A stretch of 33,437 nucleotides of DNA from an uncultured Myroides sp. (lineage in GTDB: Bacteria > Bacteroidota > Bacteroidia > Flavobacteriales > Flavobacteriaceae). Of this stretch, positions 29,863-33,437 are shown piece by piece. The DNA lies in contig CAJYTF010000048.1 in NCBI GenBank assembly GCA_913777665.1, positions 1 to 33,437 on the forward strand, read 5' to 3'. The translations under genes and the position numbers were made by a program. The notes under the pieces were generated by a model, which had not been told where the DNA came from, did no database searches, and saw nothing but the letters and a program-made list of their open reading frames with translations. Numbering within the stretch: position 1 is the first letter of the stretch; every line of letters begins with the position of its first letter.

Positions 29863-30341
29863 TATTTTTGATGTGTAATAACGGCGTTTTCAATGTGGTA
29901 AATCCAATCGTCGATATCGTCTGCATTGTATCTAAACGTACCTTCCATGGTAACATAGGTATCGGTTTTCAATCGTGGCGTATTGCCTTTAAACTTAATA
30001 CCCATAATGGTTTCAGGCCCGGCATTTCCGCAGAAAAAACATTGTGCGAAAACATTTTTACTCAACGCGTACGATTTACTGTCGATAGGTACAATAAATC
30101 CCGAAGCTTTGATTTTTTTACCCTGCAAAGCCTTTAATGTCCCGTTTATCATAGGATACATTACTTCGCCGTAATGCGGATTTTTCTTTTTAACAAAATC
30201 AATCTGTCCCAATAATTTCCAAGTGACTTCGGTTGGATTTTGATAAAATTCCGATGGTTTTTCTGTTGTGTTTTTTACAGAGAAGCTCATTAAAAAAACG
30301 GCTAATCCGCAATAAGCTGCAACGAATATTTTTTTTAACAT
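29862..30341 (-). CDS. Secreted CFFC-motif protein, copy 1 (DUF3299-like)
   Basis: The 159-residue protein has a hydrophobic N-terminal signal or anchor (MLKKIFVAAYCGLAVFLMSF). The mature core GKKIKASGFIVPIDSKSY, followed by a conserved cysteine motif CFFC (101-104) and RLKTDTYVTMEGTF, looks like an OB-type beta-barrel. It recalls the DUF3299 family of periplasmic proteins found near MacB-like ABC transporters, though I cannot confirm membership. It is a paralogue of the next gene upstream (30355-30822). Compared with that copy it has about 8 extra residues before the core (around MYPMINGTLKA). It is separated from its paralogue by 13 nt and overlaps the HAD gene by one nt. Confidence 0.8.
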   Translation of the reverse strand: MLKKIFVAAYCGLAVFLMSFSVKNTTEKPSEFYQNPTEVTWKLLGQIDFVKKKNPHYGEVMYPMINGTLKALQGKKIKASGFIVPIDSKSYALSKNVFAQCFFCGNAGPETIMGIKFKGNTPRLKTDTYVTMEGTFRYNADDIDDWIYHIENAVITHQK

Positions 30342-30354
30342 GTGATCTATTTTA

Positions 30355-30822
30355 TTATTTTTTATTGGTAATTACTGCGTTTTGTATATTAAAAATTAAA
30401 TCGTCTTTATTTTTATCGTTGTAAAAAAATGTTCCTTCTAAAGTAATATAGGTATCGGTTTTTAAACGTGGTGTTTTGTTTTTAAACTGAATGCCCATAA
30501 GTGTTTCGATACCTGCATTTTTATTGCAAAAAAAACAATGCGAATACACATTTTTGCTTAAAACGTACGATTTACTATCTAAAGGAATTACAAAACCACT
30601 TATCTTAATCTTTTTGCCCTGTAACGATTCTTTAATCACATCGCCATAATTTTGCATAACTTGTAAACTGCCGCCCATTCTGCCCAACATTTGCCAGGTA
30701 ACTTCGGTTGGCTGATCTTGAACATTAATTTCTGCAAAAGACTTAGCTTTTTTATTTGAAGAAAAGCTCATTAAAAAAACAGCTAACCCACAATACACTG
30801 CAATGATTATCCTTTTAAGCAT
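30355..30822 (-). CDS. Secreted CFFC-motif protein, copy 2 (DUF3299-like)
   Basis: The 155-residue protein is closely similar to the gene at 29862-30341 along its whole length: the same signal segment (YCGLAVFLMSFS), the same TEVTW, GKKIK, SGF, SKSY and SKNV blocks, and CFFC at 96-99. Both end in NAVIT followed by a short basic tail. Reading the two by eye, a clear majority of positions agree, so this is a tandem duplication that has diverged. A pair of cysteines two residues apart in an exported protein suggests metal binding or a redox disulfide. Its start overlaps the end of the permease gene by 8 nt, which ties it to the ABC transporter. Confidence 0.8.
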   Translation of the reverse strand: MLKRIIIAVYCGLAVFLMSFSSNKKAKSFAEINVQDQPTEVTWQMLGRMGGSLQVMQNYGDVIKESLQGKKIKISGFVIPLDSKSYVLSKNVYSHCFFCNKNAGIETLMGIQFKNKTPRLKTDTYITLEGTFFYNDKNKDDLIFNIQNAVITNKK

Positions 30823-32077
30823 TTGCCAATGTTTTTGATATGTTTAACGAATACGCTTTTATTGCCGGAATAATTGCGGCTACAATTCCTACGGCTAATG
30901 TGGCTACAAACAACATTCCTTCTTCTTTCCATAAAAATTCAAAAGGATCAAACGCCATTTTAAATTCTTCTTGCGATGAAACGGATAAGAAATACAATCC
31001 GATTCTACCAAAAACAATACCAAGAATAAATCCGATAGTGCACAAAAAGATACTTTCTAACAAAACCAACCATAATAGCTGAAATTTAGTAGCTCCGGTA
31101 ATGCGAAGCAACGCAAATTCGTACTTGCGCTCTTTTAAGGTATTGTATAATGCAACGAAAATACTGATACCCGAAATTAACATAATGCCGTACGCCAAAT
31201 AGGTTAATGCCGAAATTCCCACACCGAATAAAGCAAACAAACGGTTGACTTCTAAAGCTGGCGATGCTGCCTGCATTTCTGTATTTTGAGGAATGATTCT
31301 TGGCCACGTCATTTTAGCCATATTGTTTCGCAATTTTAAAAGAACTGCCGTAATTTCTTTTCCTTCGTGCGGATTTACTTCTTCGTGATGATGTTCCTCG
31401 CCTTCTGCATGCTGATGATCGGAATGATCGTGTGCTGCTTCTGAATGACCTTCGTGTTCATGTTCATGATCGTGCATGTGCCAAACCGATGAAATGTTAG
31501 ATAGAATTAAATTATCGGCAACTTTGCCAGACGGTGCCAATATTCCCACCACTTTATATGCATGATGATCGTGAACTTCGCCTTCTTCGGCATCGCCATG
31601 TGTTCCAAAAAAGGTATCACCAATTTTTAGATCGATATTTGCTGCAATGTTAGCACCAACCACGACTTCAAAATCTTTAGTAAACAATTTTCCTTGTGCA
31701 ATTTTCAAGTCGAAATGTTTGGTGTAATTTTCGTTGGTCCCAACAATTTTATATCCCAAATAATTATCGCCATAAGCCAGCGGAACAGCACTTTCTACCA
31801 TTGGTTTGTTCATCCATGCTTCGGCTTCGGTGTACGAAATATTTCCCGGAGGCGCATCCATTTTATAAACCGATGAAAGAATCAATTGCAGCGGACTTCC
31901 CTTTGCTCCCAACACCAAATCGATATTATCCATTGATGACGAAAATTTCTCTTCGAATTGTTTTTGAAGCAGAATCAGTATCGATATAATGGAAACCGAT
32001 GCTGTTAAAAGTATAATGCTTAAAAAAGTATTCAGCGGCTTAAACCACGTATTTTTCCATGCTATTTTACTAATCAT
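30815..32077 (-). CDS. ABC transporter permease, MacB/FtsX type, with His-rich loop
   Basis: The 420-residue inner-membrane protein follows the MacB/LolC plan: one N-terminal helix (about 15-37), a large extracytoplasmic domain (about 38-280) and three C-terminal helices (about 280-310, 335-360, 385-405). The FtsX-type region includes ISIFVALYNTLKERKYEFAL and LLRITGATKFQL. The striking feature is a histidine-rich loop at about residues 200-237 with 14 His among Asp and Glu residues (WHMHDHEHEHEGH at its start). Such loops commonly bind zinc or other transition metals. The start codon overlaps the ATPase stop codon (ATGA). MacB-type transporters usually work on envelope substrates rather than moving metal across the inner membrane. 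Confidence 0.9.
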   Translation of the reverse strand: MISKIAWKNTWFKPLNTFLSIILLTASVSIISILILLQKQFEEKFSSSMDNIDLVLGAKGSPLQLILSSVYKMDAPPGNISYTEAEAWMNKPMVESAVPLAYGDNYLGYKIVGTNENYTKHFDLKIAQGKLFTKDFEVVVGANIAANIDLKIGDTFFGTHGDAEEGEVHDHHAYKVVGILAPSGKVADNLILSNISSVWHMHDHEHEHEGHSEAAHDHSDHQHAEGEEHHHEEVNPHEGKEITAVLLKLRNNMAKMTWPRIIPQNTEMQAASPALEVNRLFALFGVGISALTYLAYGIMLISGISIFVALYNTLKERKYEFALLRITGATKFQLLWLVLLESIFLCTIGFILGIVFGRIGLYFLSVSSQEEFKMAFDPFEFLWKEEGMLFVATLAVGIVAAIIPAIKAYSLNISKTLANA

Positions 32078-32703
32078 GACAAAGTAATTTGGTGGTTAAA
32101 CAATGTTTTTAAGCGTTGATCGTGTGTTACAATGATTAGTGATGATTGATATTCTTTTGCTAAATCGCTCAATAATCGGGCTACAATTAAGGCATTTTCA
32201 TCATCTAAACTCGATGTTGGTTCATCTGCCAAAATTACCGACGGATTATTTATCAACGCTCGAGCAATGTTTACACGCTGCTGCTGACCGATACTTAACT
32301 GGCTTGGCAATTTATGCACGTGATCTTTCAACCCCAGATTATCCAAAATACTTAAGGCTTTCTCCTTGGTTTTTGATTTTTTTGCGATCCAAGATGCCAG
32401 CACAACATTATCTAAAACCGAAAGTGCTTCGATAAAAAACGATTTCTGTAAAATCATTCCAATCGATTGTCCGCGAAAAGCATCTAACTTTGCTGCGTTT
32501 AACTGTAAAATATCCTGATTGTTTATAGTGATGTTTCCTGCGGTTGGCTGCAACAAACCACCCAACAAATGCAGTAAAGTGGTTTTACCTGTACCCGAAT
32601 TTCCTGTAACCAATAAAGTTTGTCCCTTTGGACAATCGATATCAGGAAAATGGAATTTTTGCGTAGCCGAATAGGAAAAAGTAACGTTTTGCGTTTTAAT
32701 CAT
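32074..32703 (-). CDS. ABC transporter ATP-binding protein, LolD/MacB type
   Basis: The 209-residue cytoplasmic ATPase powers the adjacent permease. Walker A is GNSGTGKT (34-41), the Q-loop glutamine is Gln86, the signature is LSIGQ (136-140), Walker B is VILADE (156-161) and the switch histidine is His194 in THD. Length and sequence place it in the LolD/MacB/FtsE group. It is the first gene of the operon and overlaps the permease by 4 nt. Upstream, the minus strand has TATCTTGC near 32733-32726, only a poor match to the -7 consensus, so the promoter is not identified with confidence. Confidence 0.93.
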   Translation of the reverse strand: MIKTQNVTFSYSATQKFHFPDIDCPKGQTLLVTGNSGTGKTTLLHLLGGLLQPTAGNITINNQDILQLNAAKLDAFRGQSIGMILQKSFFIEALSVLDNVVLASWIAKKSKTKEKALSILDNLGLKDHVHKLPSQLSIGQQQRVNIARALINNPSVILADEPTSSLDDENALIVARLLSDLAKEYQSSLIIVTHDQRLKTLFNHQITLS

Positions 32704-32740
32704 TTTTCATGCTTTTAAACGGTATGCAAGATAGTGAATA

Positions 32741-32792
32741 ATTGTTGATTTGTTGAATCGTTTTGTTGTTGAATTGATGAATCGTTGAAACT
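32741..32792. repeat. Degenerate GTTGAATCGTT-type simple repeats
   Basis: The stretch is built of imperfect repeats of TTGTTGAATCGTT and GATGAATCGTTGAA, with almost no C on the plus strand. It leads directly into the palindrome at 32793-32837. Similar low-complexity stretches are familiar between flavobacterial genes. It lies upstream of the ABC operon, where a promoter is expected but none is clear. Confidence 0.45.
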
Positions 32793-32837
32793 TTAAACAA
32801 CTCTGCCAAAGTTTAAAACTTTGGCAGAGTTGTTTAA
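32793..32837. repeat. 45-nt near-perfect palindrome
   Basis: Arms of 22 nt (32793-32814 and 32816-32837) pair without mismatch around a single central A; the core is AACTCTGCCAAAG/CTTTGGCAGAGTT. It lies 70 nt beyond the stop of the T9SS-sorted gene, so it could form a terminator hairpin for that gene. However, neither side has a long T-tract. The length and perfection also fit a dispersed palindromic repeat. The gap 32838-32907 is AT-rich and shows nothing else. Confidence 0.65.
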
Positions 32838-32907
32838 TCTGGCATCTTTAAATAATCCGTTGGAGTTATACAAAGTATATACAATATACATTCTACTATT
32901 AAGAAAA

Positions 32908-33437
32908 CTACTTTTTAATAACCTTTACAGTAGCTGTACTACTCTGTGTGGTAGTTACTTTTATAAAATAAGTACCTGCTGTTGCACCGTGCAGGTTTAC
33001 CTGATTATTGCTGTTAAACATGCCTTTTTGTATTTGCTGCCCTAATACGTTATACACCTCATAGTTTTGCAAAGTTTCTTGGGTTTCTATGTTTACTATA
33101 TTGGTGGTTGGGTTGGGATAGACATTTACTGTTATGCTGTTAAACTTGTCTGTGCTTACTGCAGTACCGCAGGTACTGGCACCTAGTTTGGCTACAAAAA
33201 AATCGTAATAACCAATGCTACCTAAAGTGTTTACGGTACCACCACTTGTAAACAGACTGCCCTGATACGCGCCGCCTACTATATAGTTGCCATCGTTATC
33301 TACTGCTACTGCTGTTAACATGTGGTTTTTACCCGTACTGCCTTGAATTTCGTGCATGCCTACTACGGCACCTGTTTGTTTGTTAAAACGCATTAACAAC
33401 GGATCACTTTCGTGACCTTGCGGGCGGTTGATGTTAA
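32908..33437 (-). CDS. T9SS-sorted secreted protein, C-terminal part (runs off the window)
   Basis: The frame stays open to the window edge (first complete codon at 33435), so only the last ~176 residues are present and the apparent starts near 33399 are internal. The C-terminal ~75 residues form a type A T9SS sorting domain: VNVYPNPTTNIVNIE, YEVYNVLGQQIQKG, ATAGTYFIKVTT and the final basic VKVIKK. Upstream is sequence of the beta-propeller or SBBP type (DNDGNYIVGGAYQGSLF and YYDFFVAKLGAS). The product is exported by the type IX system and either released or anchored on the surface. A palindrome follows the stop. Confidence 0.85.
   Translation of the reverse strand, partial: NINRPQGHESDPLLMRFNKQTGAVVGMHEIQGSTGKNHMLTAVAVDNDGNYIVGGAYQGSLFTSGGTVNTLGSIGYYDFFVAKLGASTCGTAVSTDKFNSITVNVYPNPTTNIVNIETQETLQNYEVYNVLGQQIQKGMFNSNNQVNLHGATAGTYFIKVTTTQSSTATVKVIKK

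Noticed and set aside
30815..32077. Calling the permease a direct zinc importer or a LolCE lipoprotein exporter
   Set aside because: MacB/FtsX-type topology does not indicate passage of metal through the membrane, and the His-rich loop is absent from LolC/LolE, so only the family is named.
32726..32733. TATCTTGC as the promoter of the ABC operon
   Set aside because: It misses the TTTG spacing of the consensus by one base and has no TTG at -33, so I left it out of the feature list.

Overview
The window is a piece of chromosome from a low-GC member of the Bacteroidota, almost certainly family Flavobacteriaceae. Support comes from several directions: protein sequences typical of flavobacteria throughout; a type IX secretion (T9SS) C-terminal sorting domain at the right edge; promoters of the Bacteroidota form (TTG, 19-20 nt, TAnnTTTG); and no recognisable Shine-Dalgarno sequences ahead of the ribosomal genes. 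The genus cannot be fixed from sequence reading alone.

Positions 1-3100 (all minus strand) hold eno, a HopJ-family small protein and carA. Intrinsic terminators follow eno and carA. Positions 3119-20313 (all minus strand) are the fused str-S10-spc-alpha cluster. In transcription order its 32 genes are rpsL, rpsG, fusA, rpsJ, rplC, rplD, rplW, rplB, rpsS, rplV, rpsC, rplP, rpmC, rpsQ, rplN, rplX, rplE, rpsN, rpsH, rplF, rplR, rpsE, rpmD, rplO, secY, infA, rpmJ, rpsM, rpsK, rpsD, rpoA and rplQ. No tuf, adk or map lies inside it. rpmJ (38 codons) is easily missed because it is so short. The cluster starts at a clear promoter ahead of rpsL and ends in a strong terminator after rplQ. Two further promoters are visible inside it, ahead of rplC and ahead of rpsH, each beside an inverted repeat. 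A terminator-like hairpin sits directly in front of rpsD. These three places look like internal control points of the ribosomal supercluster.

Positions 20461-23951 (plus strand) hold an Omp85-type outer-membrane protein divergent from rpsL, a small lipoprotein, the rRNA methyltransferase gene rlmB and a small two-helix membrane protein. A bidirectional terminator separates them from katG (catalase-peroxidase, minus) and a rhomboid protease gene (minus). rarA (plus) is divergent from the rhomboid gene. Downstream of rarA is a GC-rich, REP-like intergenic element.

Positions 28752-32703 (minus) form a tightly packed six-gene operon: a LolD/MacB-type ABC ATPase, a permease with a strongly histidine-rich extracytoplasmic loop, two tandem paralogous secreted proteins with a CFFC motif, a YjjG-type HAD phosphatase and a small secreted protein. 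This is the least ordinary part of the window. It reads as an envelope system handling a metal, probably zinc, but that is inference. The right edge holds the 3' end of a T9SS-sorted secreted protein, preceded by a 45-nt palindrome and degenerate simple repeats.

No rRNA or tRNA gene, CRISPR array, insertion sequence, integrase or phage gene was seen. No gene-free stretch exceeds 300 bases; the longest are about 200-216 bases (28536-28751 and 32704-32907) and are described below.
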